This document shows, piece by piece, positions 43,018 through 58,294 of a DNA stretch of 64,000 nt; the first letter of the stretch is position 1; each line of letters begins with the position of its first letter. The DNA is from Luzula sylvatica. Its lineage: Eukaryota; Streptophyta; Magnoliopsida; Poales; Juncaceae. The notes beneath the pieces were generated by a model. The model did not search any database and was not told where the DNA came from. It worked only from the letters and a program-made list of their open reading frames with translations. The stretch spans positions 42,498,215 to 42,562,214 of the forward strand of contig OX326961.1 in assembly GCA_946800325.1 (NCBI GenBank). The letters run 5' to 3'. Made by a program: the position numbers and the translations under genes.

Positions 43018-46000
43018 ATGTTTCCGCGGAGGGACCGTAGGCGTGTCCATGGGAGTGGCCATGAGGAGCCACCGCAGCAACACCACTCTAGGAGACGCCA
43101 TGTCTTTCCATCTCCCTCTCCGATTCAGAATAATCACCCTTCGGTGACTTCACGATTGCAAACCCAAACGTCCGCACGTACCGTTGGTCGTCCTTTTCAG
43201 CCTCGACCTTTTGAAGACGTAGAAGGAGCTAGAGTAGAGGTTGAGCATCGTGTTGGGGATCAGGATCGAGTGACTCCCCAAGGAAATGTCGGAGGGCATG
43301 CGCCCGAAGTGCCTTATGGTACACCCCCACCACCACCCCCACCACCCCCACCACTTGATGCGAGGAGATTCATTGAGAACCTAGTTGAGCTTGTATCGGA
43401 TCAAACACGCCAACCGAGGCAGGAGGCAGAAGTTACTGTCATCAGCCATATTTGTAATTTCCTGAAAATGGAGCCGAGAACATTTTCGGGTGCGCGGGAT
43501 GCAGTGGCTGCGGATAATTGGCTGTTGGAGACTACATGGAACCTCGAAAGGGCACAAGTGCCCGAGCGATATTGGGTTGAGGTCGCCGTTACGAGACTCC
43601 GAGGTGAGGCTTTACATTGGTGGGAGTTACAACGCCAATCTTATGATGGAGGTGATAGAATACCCTGGGATTGGTTCGAGAATTCGTTCGATGAATTCTT
43701 TGTTCCAATGGCATCGATTCGTGATTTTGAGGATCAGTTTCGGGAATTAAAGCAAGGGACACGTTCGGTCGATGCTTTTATTGCAGATTATAATCGGCTT
43801 TCACGATATGCGACATCGTGGGTGCCTAATGAGGAGAGGTTGGTTAGCGAGTTTGTGCATCGTTTGCACCCGGAGATAAAACGAGATGTTGATATTTTTG
43901 GGAGGCGATATACCTTCGCGCAAGTCTGTGATGCGGCTCGTCACTATGAGAGGAATTTGTGTGAGCGTGGGACTAGTGAAAGGTTTCATGGAGATGTTCA
44001 AACGGGGAGTTCGCGACCTAGTCCAGCGCACAAATCCAGCCCGCCAAGAAAGCGTTCGCGTAACGAAAGGAGGTTTTATCCGAATCAAGGCGCGGGGCAA
44101 TCCCAACAAAACCGATCCAAACAGATTCGGAGATGCAACCGTTGCGGGTTTAAGCATGGGGGAAAGGAGTGTTGGAGGATGAGTGGTCTTTGTTTCAATT
44201 GTGGAAAACCTGGACATTTCGCTAAGGACTGTCCTCATCCGCGCAGACCTAATGTTGCACCACCTCGAGTTGCAGAACAAACACCGCAAGGAGCTGGGCG
44301 CGGTAATGCGAGAATGTTTGCAGCGGTATCACCATCGGGAGTAGTCGGGGCAGAGACGAGTGCGCCAATGGCCAATCCAGTGACAGGTATATTTCTGATT
44401 TCTGGAGCACCAGCTTTTGTTTTGTTTGATTCGGGTGCGAGTCATTCGTTTGTGGCTCGTGATCTTGTTAATTCTCAAAAGTGGGTTTGTACCCCGAGTG
44501 TCACACCATTAGTAGTTAGTACGCCCTTGGGTATGAGTGTAAGTGTTAATGAACGTTGCGAGGGCAAGATAGTGGTAATCGGTGAGCGTGAGTTTCCCGT
44601 TGATTTGAGTGTCCTCGAGATGTTCGACTTTGATGCCATTTTGGGAATGGATTGGTTATCCCGTCACGGAGCGACGATTGTGTGCCAGGAGTCCTGGATT
44701 TATTTTGATTTGGAGGATGGATCCCGTATTAGTGTAAGGGCCAAACGACTCGGTCGGGAAGGACCGATTATTTCTGCGATTACCTCGCATAGAGTGATGG
44801 CTAATGATTGTGTTGTTTTTCTTGCGAGTGCACAATCTAATGAGGGGTATGTACAATTAGAAGATATACCTATTGTACGTGAGTTTGTACGGGTTTTTCT
44901 GGATGAGTTGCCGGGGTTGCCACCGGAGCGAGAGGTTGATTTCGAGATAAAGTTAGTAGCTGGGGTTGGATCAATTTCGAAGACTCCATATCGCATGGCG
45001 CCGACTGAATTGAAGGAGTTAAAAATTCAGCTTCAAGAGTTGTTGGATAAGGGGTTTATCCGTCCAAGTGTTTCTCCATGGGGAGCTCCTGTTTTATTTG
45101 CGAAAAAGAAGGACGGAACATTACGACTATGCATGTACTATCGCGAGTTAAATAAAGTTACGATTAAGAATCGTTATCCACTTCCCCGAATCGACGATTT
45201 GTTTGATCAATTGCAAGGCGCCACTGTCTTCTCGAAGATCGATTTACGGTCAGGTTATTATCAATTAAGGATTAAACCTGAGGATGTTGAGAAGACGGCA
45301 TTCCGTACTCGGTATGGGCATTACGAATTTTTAGTTATGCCATTTGGATTGACTAATGCACCAGCAGCTTTTATGGATTTGATGCATAGGGTGCTTCGTC
45401 CATATCTCGACTCTTTCGTGGTTGTGTTTATTGATGATATTTTAATTTACTCGCGTAATAAAGAGCAACACGCCGAGCATTTGCGTACCGTACTTCGCAC
45501 GCTTGAAGAACATAAATTGTTTGCAAAGCTAAAGAAGTGTGAATTTTGGCTAGAAGAAGTTTCTTTTCTGGGGCATGTGATATCGCGGGATGGGTTGAAA
45601 GTTGATCCAGAAAAGATCAAGGCTATAGTAGAATGGAGACAACCAAAATCGGTTACCGAGATTAGGAGTTTCTTGGGGCTTGCAGGCTATTATCGACGCT
45701 TTGTTGAAGGTTTTTCGAAACTCGCACTACCCTTGACGCAATTGACCCAAAAAGGTGTAAAATTTGAATGGACGGAGGTGAGAGAGTGTAGTTTTGAAGA
45801 GTTGAAGAAGAGACTAGTATCCGCACCGGTTCTCATTGTACCAAAACCGGATGTTGAATTTGAGGTATATTGCGATGCATCACACCAGGGTTTAGGTTGT
45901 GTATTAATGCAAGAACGTAGGGTGATTGCGTATGCGTCCCGGCAGTTGAAACCCTATGAGCGAAACTACCCAACGCATGACCTCGAGTTGGCAGCCGTGG

Positions 46001-47772
46001 TGTTTGCGCTAAAGATATGGAGGCATTATCTCTATGGGGAGAAATGCAAAATCTTCACGGACCACCAAAGCCTCAAATATATTTTTGATCAGCGAGATCT
46101 TAATTTGAGGCAGCGTCGTTGGCTTGAAGTGCTATGTGATTACGATATGTCCATTCAATATCATCCGGGGAAAGCAAATGTCGTAGCGGATGCATTGAGC
46201 CGGAGTACCCACGGAAATGCAGCAGCATTATTGTCAAATAAACCTCATATATTAATGGATTTAATGAGAATGGAGGTTTATGTGCAAATGTCGGGTTCAC
46301 AAGTCATTCTAGCAAATTTACGCGTGCAACCTACATTAAATCATAGAATCCGGGTGGCACAAGCAAACGATCGGAATTTGCAGAAAATTAAGGAACGAAT
46401 CCGCGAAGGTAAAGCACCACATTTTGGTGTGGATTCTGAGGGAACGTTACGCTTAAGTAAACGTGTTTGTGTACCAACCAATGGTGAACTTCGACGCGAA
46501 ATTTTAGCCGAGGCGCATGACTCAGGATATTCCATCCATCCAGGCGAGACAAAGATGCATCAAGATATGAGAGTGTACTATTGGTGGTCAGGGATGCGAA
46601 GGGACATAGCCGATTATGTTGCTAAATGCCTTGTGTGCCAACAAGTCAAGGCCGAACGAAAGAAACCAGCGGGACTTCTCCAACCTTTGCCACTGCCGGG
46701 GGGTAAATTTGAGAGCATTACGATGGATTTTGTAACCGGGTTACCCCGAACCCCGCGAGGAAGTAATGCTATATGGGTTATTGTAGATCGGTTAACGAAA
46801 GTGGCAAATTTCATTCCATTTAAACAAGGCACTTCCGGTGATGAGATGGCACGTATTTATTTGTCTACCATGTTTAGGCGTTTTGGTACACCGGTGGAGA
46901 TCATTTCGGATCGCGATGCACGATTTACGTCAAATTTTTGGAGGAGTTTCCAAAGAGGTTTGGGTACACGATTGTCCTTTAGCTCAGCATATCACCCACA
47001 AACGGATGGACAATCGGAGAGAACGATTCAAACTCTGGAGGATATGTTGCGCGCATGCACAATATCTATGGGTGGTTCTTGGGAGGATCACTTGCATTTG
47101 TGTGAGTTTGCGTACAATAATAGTTACCATTCGAGTATTGCGGTTTCACCTTTCGAAGCGTTGTATGGTAGTCGTTGTCGCACGCCATTATTTTGGGATC
47201 CAATAGGATCAAAACCTCTTTTAGGACCTGATCTCATACACGAGAGTGCTGAGAATTTACGGGTGATAAAACAACGTCTTCAAACGGCCCAGGATCGTCA
47301 AAAGAAGTACGCGGATTCCGAACGAAGACATGTGGAGTTTCAATCTGGTGATCATGTGTTGTTGCGAGTTTCACCAACACGCGGTGTGATGAGGTTTGGA
47401 GTAAAGGGAAAGCTCAGTCCAAGATATATCGGGCCATTCGAAATTCTCGATCGAATTGGTGTGTGTGCATATCGTTTAGCTTTACCACCATCCTTATCTG
47501 AAGTGCACGATGTCTTCCATGTATCCCAATTACGCAAGTATCTACGTGGTGAGGGACACATCATCGATTTCTCCCAACTTCGGTTTGAACCTGACCTAAC
47601 CTATGAAGAGATCCCCATTCGCATACTTGGTTTTCGGGAGCAAGTATTGCGTACTAAAATCGTTAGATACGTGAAGGTTCAATGGAGTCACCATACCGAA
47701 CGCGAAGCAACGTGGGAGAGCGAGGAGGAAATACGAAGGAAGTACCCAAGTCTCTTTCCGAATGAAGGTTAG
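43018..47772 (+). CDS. Gypsy gag-pol polyprotein, uninterrupted
   Basis: The frame is open from 42946, and the likely start is ATG 43018 (MFPRRDRRR) after the leader. Numbering from 42946 (24 residues before the likely start), the order is: gag with a Pro run and capsid region (about 150-330), CCHC knuckle [14 protein letters not shown] (about 415), aspartic protease FDSGASHSF (about 494), RT with [12 protein letters not shown] and the catalytic FIDDILIYS (about 828), RNase [12 protein letters not shown] (about 975), integrase HHCC zinc finger (about 1190-1232), DDE core with [15 protein letters not shown] and the Glu of DGQSERTIQ, then a chromodomain-like tail ending [15 protein letters not shown]. 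One oddity: the usual Asp in the RT C-x-D-Y-R motif is Tyr (CMYYRELN). The catalytic Asp residues are intact, so activity is possible but unproven. Confidence 0.95.
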   Translation: MFPRRDRRRVHGSGHEEPPQQHHSRRRHVFPSPSPIQNNHPSVTSRLQTQTSARTVGRPFQPRPFEDVEGARVEVEHRVGDQDRVTPQGNVGGHAPEVPYGTPPPPPPPPPPLDARRFIENLVELVSDQTRQPRQEAEVTVISHICNFLKMEPRTFSGARDAVAADNWLLETTWNLERAQVPERYWVEVAVTRLRGEALHWWELQRQSYDGGDRIPWDWFENSFDEFFVPMASIRDFEDQFRELKQGTRSVDAFIADYNRLSRYATSWVPNEERLVSEFVHRLHPEIKRDVDIFGRRYTFAQVCDAARHYERNLCERGTSERFHGDVQTGSSRPSPAHKSSPPRKRSRNERRFYPNQGAGQSQQNRSKQIRRCNRCGFKHGGKECWRMSGLCFNCGKPGHFAKDCPHPRRPNVAPPRVAEQTPQGAGRGNARMFAAVSPSGVVGAETSAPMANPVTGIFLISGAPAFVLFDSGASHSFVARDLVNSQKWVCTPSVTPLVVSTPLGMSVSVNERCEGKIVVIGEREFPVDLSVLEMFDFDAILGMDWLSRHGATIVCQESWIYFDLEDGSRISVRAKRLGREGPIISAITSHRVMANDCVVFLASAQSNEGYVQLEDIPIVREFVRVFLDELPGLPPEREVDFEIKLVAGVGSISKTPYRMAPTELKELKIQLQELLDKGFIRPSVSPWGAPVLFAKKKDGTLRLCMYYRELNKVTIKNRYPLPRIDDLFDQLQGATVFSKIDLRSGYYQLRIKPEDVEKTAFRTRYGHYEFLVMPFGLTNAPAAFMDLMHRVLRPYLDSFVVVFIDDILIYSRNKEQHAEHLRTVLRTLEEHKLFAKLKKCEFWLEEVSFLGHVISRDGLKVDPEKIKAIVEWRQPKSVTEIRSFLGLAGYYRRFVEGFSKLALPLTQLTQKGVKFEWTEVRECSFEELKKRLVSAPVLIVPKPDVEFEVYCDASHQGLGCVLMQERRVIAYASRQLKPYERNYPTHDLELAAVVFALKIWRHYLYGEKCKIFTDHQSLKYIFDQRDLNLRQRRWLEVLCDYDMSIQYHPGKANVVADALSRSTHGNAAALLSNKPHILMDLMRMEVYVQMSGSQVILANLRVQPTLNHRIRVAQANDRNLQKIKERIREGKAPHFGVDSEGTLRLSKRVCVPTNGELRREILAEAHDSGYSIHPGETKMHQDMRVYYWWSGMRRDIADYVAKCLVCQQVKAERKKPAGLLQPLPLPGGKFESITMDFVTGLPRTPRGSNAIWVIVDRLTKVANFIPFKQGTSGDEMARIYLSTMFRRFGTPVEIISDRDARFTSNFWRSFQRGLGTRLSFSSAYHPQTDGQSERTIQTLEDMLRACTISMGGSWEDHLHLCEFAYNNSYHSSIAVSPFEALYGSRCRTPLFWDPIGSKPLLGPDLIHESAENLRVIKQRLQTAQDRQKKYADSERRHVEFQSGDHVLLRVSPTRGVMRFGVKGKLSPRYIGPFEILDRIGVCAYRLALPPSLSEVHDVFHVSQLRKYLRGEGHIIDFSQLRFEPDLTYEEIPIRILGFREQVLRTKIVRYVKVQWSHHTEREATWESEEEIRRKYPSLFPNEG

Positions 47773-47799
47773 ATATCAAGTTTAGGGACTAAACTTTCT

Positions 47800-47814
47800 T
47801 TAAGGGGGGAATAA
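47800..47814 (+). promoter_or_regulatory. Polypurine tract
   Basis: TTAAGGGGGGAATAA directly precedes the 3' LTR. A purine run in this place primes plus-strand DNA synthesis in LTR retrotransposons. Confidence 0.85.
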
Positions 47815-49610
47815 TGTAATAAATATCAAAAATAGGGTTTTGATATTTGTGGAATATTAGTCCTAAAATCCCAGAATATAAGACCCATGTTAAATACGAT
47901 TCGTCCCACGATCAAAACCGACTCCTTATGCGTCAAAGTTGTCAAAAGGGTATAATCGTAATTTCATTTTTATGGTTATTTAAATATATATATGATAGAG
48001 ACTTAATTGCATAATTACCCAACCATTAATAATACAAATAAGTAGAGTTTGCAAAATAAGCCTCAAATAGGTGTAAATTGAATTATTAGGAATTATATTA
48101 AAGTAGGGGGTTATGTATGTAAAGTACAATTCCACTAACTACTTAGTCGGCCAGCTTGTTGTCTCTCTCCATCCATCCATTGCCTTCATTAAAACTCATG
48201 AAACCCTAAGGAAAACAAGAGAGAAAAAGAGGAGAAAGCAAGGAAAAGAGGAGATTTCGCAAAACGAAAAGTGTCATCATCTTCGAGAGGTTGAGTTTTA
48301 CGAGTTGGGAAGATCAAAAGAAGAATTCCATCGACGTTTCGAGTTGCTCTATTTTCTGCGTCGTTTCGTTTAATCGTGTATTTGTCGAGTTTCTTTCCAT
48401 TAGGTGAGTGCTGCTCTCACTTCTATCTTATTAAGAATTCAATTTCGATCGTTTCTAGACCTTACATGATAGTCTAGGGTTCTCGCTTTAGAAATCCGTA
48501 TTTGCTTTAAAAACCGTGTTACATCAACAAAATATATATTATGTAGATTTGATCATATATATGTATGTAGAATTTGAGTTTGATAAAACGTAAGCCGGGC
48601 TTACGGTTTTGAAAGAGGGTCCTATGTGTACATACGCGGCTCCTCCGGTATGTTTTAGTTTGATAGGTGTAGTGTCGCGTGACCCCGGTTTTGAAAGAGG
48701 GTCCTATGTGTACATACGCGGCTCCTCCGGTATGTTTTAGTTTGATAGGTGTAGTGTCGCGTGACCCCGTGGCGCTCTATGGAGGGAATTGTGTAGCAAA
48801 CTTGATGTAGTGCAAAGTCCCGACCCCGTGGCGCCCTCTTTATGGTGGGGTCTGGCTGTGGCGCATGGATATCCGTCGCTAGCTCATTTTTTTGTAGGGA
48901 ATTCGCGCTTCCCGAGCTTATGTTATGTTCCAGCCCGTTTGTGATTCGCTATCCACTCGGGGTTGGCACTTCAGTCGAGTGTTATTTGCGCTCTCACCCC
49001 GGTAAAAGTATTAGTATGTATATGATTATGTATGAAGGTAAGTGATTTTGATTTCGAAAAGCCGGGGCAAGTACTTTGAGAAGTATTTATATACATATAT
49101 GATTTATGATTTCGATTATTTTTCGAGCGAGGTTTTTGACTAGCCATGTATAAGGTCGATCTTAATAAGCTAGGCTCAAAACTCACTCACTTAGTCACTT
49201 CCGTGACTAACCATTTTATTTGAATGTTTTGAGTCTAGGTACGGTGGACAGATTTTCCGGGGCAGCGGGGGTCTAGAGTGTGAGTGCGACGGTTACGTTT
49301 TCATCGCGGAACCTCCATCTTGTGTATATTTGTTTATTTCCGTTTCTGGCCAGCGAGCCTTTTGTTTATGCGACATCTTGTTTAGTTTTGGTGTTTGGTT
49401 ATGTCGCATTTGTGTTTATATGCTTCCGCTAGGTTTATTTGTGTTCGTGTGTATATGTTATGGTGATGCATGTATATATCTGCGTGTGTCGTTGTTTTCG
49501 AGTTGTGGTATTTATGTTTTTGTGAATTTATCATATAAGAGCCTGTGGTATACGAGTTGTATACTGGCGGGTTGCCGCACCCTTTTCCATTTTATTTTTG
49601 GGGTGTGACA
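47815..49610 (+). repeat. 3' LTR of the gypsy element (1796 bp), with 82-bp duplication
   Basis: Nearly identical to the 5' LTR except for a tandem duplication of an 82-bp segment beginning CGGTTTTGAAAGAGG (first copy from about 48604, second from about 48686), one TA unit fewer near 47990, and about three substitutions. The duplication is absent from the 5' LTR. Confidence 0.93.
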
Positions 49611-49653
49611 GTTTTTTCGGGTTCGGGCCATATTTGCCACCTCTAGTTTTGAT

Positions 49654-51792
49654 AAACATTTAGCCCAAATGTTATCCTTTTGTTCATCAAGCTTCCAAAG
49701 CCATTTTAGAAGTAGGGCATTATTTTTAGTTTCTAAATCTTGTATTTCTAGCCCTCAGTTTTTTTTTGGTAAACACATAGTTTCCCAATTTACGAGACAA
49801 TTTCCTGGTGTACATTTATCACCTCCTTTCCACATGAAAGCTCTTAGCGATCTTTCAATTTCTTTTATGCACCATTTTGGTAGTTTCATCGTTTGCATAA
49901 TATATGTTGGAATTGCATTTATGGTTGCTTTTAGTAGTGTTAGCCCCCCCCCCCCCCCCCCCCCCCCGCCCCGTTTTGGTAGTTGCATTTATGGTTGCAT
50001 TTATGGTTGCTTTTTCATGAACCAATTCTTTTTTGGATTTTCTTAATTAATTCTAGGAGTGAGTTTTTATTAGGTTTATTTGATGACAAAGGCAACCCTA
50101 AATATTTTGTTGCTAGTTCTTGTTTTTCGTATCCTATAATGTTTGTAGGTGTGTATTCGGTATTGCTATTGGTGTAAATGAGCTCTTTGTTTCATTTATT
50201 TGTAGCCCGATTATTTCGGAGAAACACGCGAGTCCTTCTTTTATTAATTTAAGGTTGCTCGGGTGTGCTTCAACGAAAATGATCGTGTCATCGACAAATT
50301 GTAAGACTTGGGTAGGTAGTGTTGTTGATTTTTGTATTAAGGGATCGATTTTCCACACTAGGTCTTGTAGGACATCTACGGCTATGTCAAACAATAAGGG
50401 TGATAACGGGTCCCCTTGTCTTAGTCCCCTTTGGTGGAAATATAAATCCGATTCTAGTCCATTTGCCTTTAGGTTGGAACTTGACGAGATAAATAGATTA
50501 TGAATCCAAAGTATCCATTTGTCCGGGAATTTTTTCACTTTTAGCAACCGTAAAATGAATTTCCATGCTAACGTGTCGAAAGCTTTTTTGAAGTCTATTT
50601 TGAGCATTACGGCCGGGATTTTATTTTCTTTGTAGAATTGGTGTAATTCTCTAGCTACCACAAAGGTTTCCGTAATTGCTCTTTCTTTTAAGAAGGCCGT
50701 TTGGTTGTGGTGAATAAGCGATGGTAGTAGTGGTTTTAATCTTGTTGCTAGTATTTTTTTTATTATTTTGATTGGTATCGATAACACGCTTATGGGTCTG
50801 AAGTCCTCTACCGATGTTGGGTTTTCCTTTTTTGGGACTAACGTTATACTTGCCATATTTAAGCGCCATAGATCGAGTTTGTTGTTGTAGAAATCATGGA
50901 TTAAATCTATAATTTCTTTTTTCATTGTGGCCCACATTTCCGTTATGTATTCCGCCGGTATTCCATCCGATCCGGAAACCTTTCCTTTCTTTAGTTCACT
51001 TATTATTGTTTGTATTTCGGGTTCGGTGAACGGTATAGTTAGATGTGATAAGTCCACGTTGTTCCTTACGGGGTTTAGTAAAATTTGTAGGTTGAAATCG
51101 GGTTCGAATTCCCTTTTGGAACTTAAAATTTCCGCGTAGTGTTCTTTGAAGAGTTTCAACATTTCTTTTTTATCGGTGATTATGTTGATCCCTTGGGTTA
51201 TGGATGGGATGGTGTTGGTAAATCTTTTCGCCGTAGCTATTGCATGAAAATATTTTGTGTTTTTGTCACCTAGTTTAAGCCACGTACAAGAGGCTCTTTG
51301 TTGCCATTTTGTTTCTTGATTCGATGTTAGGGCATAAATTAACTCCTTTAGTTCTATTCTTAGATTTCTTTCTATTCCGTTTAGTGGGGTTTCTTCCTCT
51401 TTTATATCTAGGTGTCTCACAACCTCTTTTGCGGTTTGTAGTTGTTCATTGTTTTTTTTTGAAGGCCTCTTTTGCCCAAATTTGTAGCCCCTTTTTTACC
51501 TTTTAAGCTTAAATAGAATAGTTTTTGCCGAGTTATTTTGGTTTAGTGATTGTTCATTCCATAAATTTTGAAATTCCGGTCTTAGATTGTCATGTTGTAA
51601 CCAAAATCTTTCGAGTTTTTTCGGCTCGTGATCCCAATCGTTTTGTTTGGATAGTGTTAATTTTAGTAGTGCATGGTCGGAGATTGTTGTTGGTAGATCG
51701 ACGAAAAGGGTATAAGATTAAAGTTTAAGAATTCGTGTGAGATGAAAGCCCTATCTAATTTGGAAAAAGTTGCGGTTGGCCTTTGGTTAGAC
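49654..51792 (-). pseudogene. LINE ORF2 middle part: endonuclease end and reverse transcriptase
   Basis: On the minus strand it resumes at 51792 with the last endonuclease motif (TATFSKLDRAFIS), then an open frame from 51420 with TWLKLGDKNTKYFHA, GSDGIPAEYI, LVPKKENPTSVEDFRPIS, QTAFLKERAI, IDFKKAFDTLAWKF, RGLRQGDPLSPLLF and the catalytic box FVDD (most relatives have F/Y-A-D-D). The frame breaks near 50134. LTLLKAT, IPTYIMQTMKLPKW and RAFMWKGG follow in another frame. It is inactive, and is cut by the CACTA upstream and the hAT downstream. Confidence 0.9.
49944..49967 (+). repeat. C24 homopolymer beside a repeated 14-mer
   Basis: A run of 24 C is flanked on both sides by copies of GCATTTATGGTTGC (one upstream at about 49915, two downstream at about 49985-50010). 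The segment has been rearranged within the LINE RT region, where one copy would be expected. Confidence 0.9.
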
Positions 51793-54618
<2,826 letters not shown>

Positions 54619-55193
54619 GACCATGTGTATTTTCTTCCGTGTAGTGGAATTTCTATTAGGTTCAATTGGTCTATAAGGTGGTTAAATTCCAAAACTAGAA
54701 ACGGATCATGACCCGCCCCGGTGGTTTCACTACTTGATCTTGTAAGGTTAAAATCCCCTATAATTATCCAAGACCCCTCGTAATTTGTTCTAATTGTGTT
54801 TAACTCGGCTAAGAAGTTTGCCCTAAGCTCATTACTTGTCGGGCCATAGACATTTGTTAATAAGAAAGTGAAGTCGTTTTGTGAATGTATTATGTTGTTT
54901 AGACAAAAAGTTGAGGGGATTGCATCTTGGATTTTAAAATTGTTTGTTGTTGCCGTCATTTGGCCTCCACGAGAGCCTATCGCATTTTTGAAGGATGAGT
55001 TTATAAATTTTGCGGGACATACTTTTTTCATATCAAAAAAAGATGGATTTTCTAATTTAGTTTCTTGCAAACACACAATGTTGCAACTAGCATCTCTCAC
55101 CGAGTCCTTGACAACCTTACATTTTTCATAGTTGCCAAGACCCCTAACGTTCCAACACAAAATAAAGATCGAATTAAATAGTTTTACAACCAT
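54619..55193 (-). pseudogene. LINE ORF2 N-terminal part: endonuclease
   Basis: A minus-strand frame from 55193 with LCWNVRGLGN, CLQETKLENP, NVYGPT, IIGDFNLTRSSSETTG and LHGRKYTWS, motifs of the L1-type apurinic endonuclease. Coding sequence stops at the CACTA insertion after the TWS codons and resumes at 51792. ORF2 begins 325 bp downstream of the ORF1 stop. Confidence 0.9.
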
Positions 55194-55517
55194 TGATACA
55201 AAAGTAAAAAATCTCTCACTACGGTCCTATAGGCTCGGCCTAATACTCGGACATGGCATCATCGCCATCCTTTCCTTCCTCCTCCCTTTCCTTGCGAGAT
55301 CCACTTGGTTCTCACATCTCCCTTTTCCCTATAGGTATAAAGCCACAGATATTAGCATCATTGTCTAAATTTCTTTGTTTTGCATTTATATTTAGTGAAC
55401 ATGTGCCTATTATTTTTTTTGGTTTATTTTTGCAAGGGCTTTTATCTTGTTTTGGGCTTTTGCTAAGTGATTATTGTTGTTCCCTAATTTGGAGGATGGG
55501 CTCGGCTTGGGTTTTTT

Positions 55518-58259
55518 CTACAAAAATTTCGGTTTCGGTTTTGGTTTTTGTTTCGATTTCTTCATTTTTTCTGCTAGTTCGTTAATAATCGGAACTTTAA
55601 TTAATTCGGTATTGGCCGTGTGTTCTATTTTCTTTGGTTGTAGGCCACATAGTTTCCTAATTTCCTCTATGGTCATAGAATCTAAATTTTCGGGTTTTTC
55701 TTTTTCATTTTTAAGTGATTCTAGGATAGTGGATCTAGTTTTTTTCTTTTCCTTTTGATTTGTTTTGTTTCTTTTTTTTGATATTTTCATCTCGGTTTTT
55801 TTTATTCCATCAAAAAAAGTTACTTGTTTTTTTTTCCTATTGGATTTTCTTATTGCTAGATTGGAGTACTTTAGAAAAGAGGTTTTAACAAAAACACTTC
55901 TTGGGTTTGTGTATCTATTTTTATGAGAAGAATAGGGCATTATTATACCTTTGGGGTTCCTTTTTTCGGATCCATATGATTTCTCGGATGACACGACATT
56001 TTTCTCTTTTTCCTCACTTGGTGTGCATGTGGAGAGTTGTGTAACATCTTGCTCTCCCTTTCCCATCATTCTTTTCTCCTTTTCCTCCTTGTCATTTCTT
56101 TCCTCTTCCCTAGCAACCTTTCCCATCACCTTTCCTCTCTCTTCTTTAAAGCCCTCATTAATTGCTTCATTTAAAGCTCTCATCCCATCATCCATCACAT
56201 CATGTATCACCTCATGTTCTTGAGCCATGAAAAAATTAGGTTTCCTAGTCCCACTTTCACTCCTACTCCACATCATCTCTATATTGGATCCATGTTGATC
56301 CAATAAGAGTTTGTCATCAACCCGACCAGCTTCAAGCTCCATTAATGGCTCGGTTTGGTTTTCGTTCTCGGCTCCAAAAACTAGACTTGAATTTTTACCT
56401 TCATCTTCTTCCTCAACTAAAATCGAAGATGGTTTTGCTACCCATCGCGTTATCGGAACTTGCTTTAAAGTTTGAGCGCTTTCGTGTTTTAGTTTCTTCA
56501 AAAATGCGGTTTCCGGTGCTCGACTCGGTTCTAGTGTTAGGATATTCGTGGCGATTCTAAAAATCTCCGTTACCCCGATTGTTTCCGTTTCGGAGAAAAG
56601 AATCGGTGCAAGCGCATCTTTCGCACGAGAAGATGGTGCTTCCATCCATAGTGATTGGAGGTATTTTCTCCAATTCTTCCCATTTATTTGCGGTCCGAAG
56701 TTCGCTAATTGATCCGAGGTTGGTGTCCCATTTGTTTCTAGTGGTGTGAGTAAGTCTTCGCTTGAGGCCGAGGGTAGTGGGCTCGGGTTCGGTTCGGGTT
56801 GCTTCACAAATTTGCGGTGGAAAGTTTCGAGCTCACTTTCGGTTGGCGTGGTGTCACTCGAGATAAAAGTTTGGATGTTCTCAATCATTGCACCCAACGA
56901 TTTTACTCGAATCATTTTAACCATATTGTCCACGACATTTGGTATTTCGGTTGGAAATTTTTCGGGGTCATCGGTCGCCACAATCATCTCTAGTTTCTCC
57001 ATATTTTCGAAATCCACTAGCGGTCCATGATAAATAATCTTCCCATAAGGACCGAGTATTATCATTAACTCGCTTAAACACCAAGCTTGAACCGGTAGGT
57101 CCCACAATTCGAACCATATCTTAAAATTCAATTTGTTCTCTTTTCCTCCAATTCCGTTACTCCACGGATATGTTACATAGCCCGCTTCATTTAGAATCTT
57201 GCAATTTTTGCCGGCATATGTGGCTCGGTCCACGGATTCGGGTAGAATTAGGAGGTATTTCTCATTACCCAAATACACTAGTTCGAACGAGTGGATCCAA
57301 TTCTCCATTAAGCGATAAACGATGATGTTTAACGTATCTAGATTATGGTCTTTAACCAACCGTGCATCTAAGACCATCGCTTTCTCAAGTCTTTTCGTGC
57401 TTTTCGCATGAGCCAGTGTTGTTGGGACATAGACTTTTGCATTTAACGGGTTTGGTTTGTCAATCTTCACGGTTGGGGTTGGATCAAACGGTTTTTTATA
57501 AAGTGCCACGCATTGCTTACACGTATGTCCATTGTTGCGACAATTAAAACAAATTCTAGGGTTCCAACATTCATTTGTTTCATGTCCATGTCTCATGCAT
57601 TTCATACAAAGATCAAACCAAGATGGGTGGCTCGGGTCCGGTGGAAAAGAGGGAGTAATAGAGGAAAAAGGGTTACCCGTGGTTTGCGTGTTGGGTGATA
57701 GTGGCCTCTTTGTTCCCCTTGAGCTCCCATGTTCTCTCTCCCTTCCTCTTTGGGGACCAAAGCTTGCCGAGTCTCCATTAATGGTGGTTTGATTTGCATT
57801 TCCTTGGTGGCTTATAGGTCTCTATTCTTGCGTTGGGGGCCTAGTAGCAACTTGGCCTCTCCTATTTTGTTGCGCATTGCCGCCATGGAGGTGGGGTTGG
57901 AAGCTTTGACTTGCCGCATTGTTTGGACCCGCGAGTTGGCCTCTCGAAAGCCCTCGTCTTCCTTCTCGGCTCGTTCCCCTCCCTCTATCTCCATTAGCTC
58001 TACCTTGATACATTTTTTGGTGTGGTTTGTGGTGGTTTAAATTTCGGTTTTGGTTCAAAGGTTTTGTTGAGTGGTAATGGCGATTTGTTTGAGAGTGGGA
58101 GTAATGTTTATATGGTTTTGAATATGGAGAGAAGGGATGAGGGAAGATTCTATTATTCCTTTGAATTTGTTTCCAATCCCCTCCAATGTCCATCACTTGG
58201 AGCTTTCCCTTCTTCTCCAATGATTTTGACACATTTTCCCATGCTTTCTCTCTCCACAT
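55518..58259 (-). pseudogene. LINE ORF1 protein with one in-frame stop
   Basis: On the minus strand the frame opens at 58259 and runs to 55518 with a single TAG at 57822-57824. The N-terminus is Arg/Gly/Gln/His-rich (RNA-binding-like). Downstream are two CCHC knuckles (CMKCMRHGHETNEC and CFNCRNNGHTCKQC), a DUF4283-like region with VLDARLVKDHN, YLLILPESV, YVTYPW and FKIWFELWDLPVQAWC, then a long Lys/Glu-rich C-terminal half. It shares domain order and landmarks with the ORF1 at 13529-15640, so the two LINEs are of one family. Confidence 0.9.
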
Positions 58260-58294
58260 TTTCTCTCCTTCAAAAATCCTATATTATAATTTTT

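Larger units (their letters stand above)
41150..49610 (+). mobile_element. Ty3/gypsy chromovirus (Tekay/Del-like) LTR retrotransposon, 8.46 kb, apparently young
   Basis: Two LTRs (41150-42865 and 47815-49610) start TG and end CA, flanked by ATTTT and GTTTT (5 bp, one mismatch). A PBS complementary to initiator tRNA-Met, an uninterrupted gag-pol frame and a polypurine tract are all in place. Outside an 82-bp duplication the LTRs differ by only about three substitutions and a TA indel, so the insertion is recent. A C-terminal chromodomain-like tail and domain order PR-RT-RH-INT place it in the chromovirus group, most like Tekay/Del. Confidence 0.95.
40474..49645. mobile_element. hAT MITE split by a gypsy retrotransposon
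   Basis: The left piece 40474-41149 begins TAGAGGTGGCAAACAGGCGGG-like sequence. The right piece 49611-49645 ends GGGCCATATTTGCCACCTCTA. Together they form one element of about 0.7 kb with inverse termini (TAGAGGTGGCAAA / TTTGCCACCTCTA). The 8-bp duplication GTTTTGAT is perfect (40466-40473 and 49646-49653). Subterminal CGGGTT/TCGGGTC repeats fill the left piece. The target is the LINE ORF2 downstream of the RT core. No coding capacity. Confidence 0.92.
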
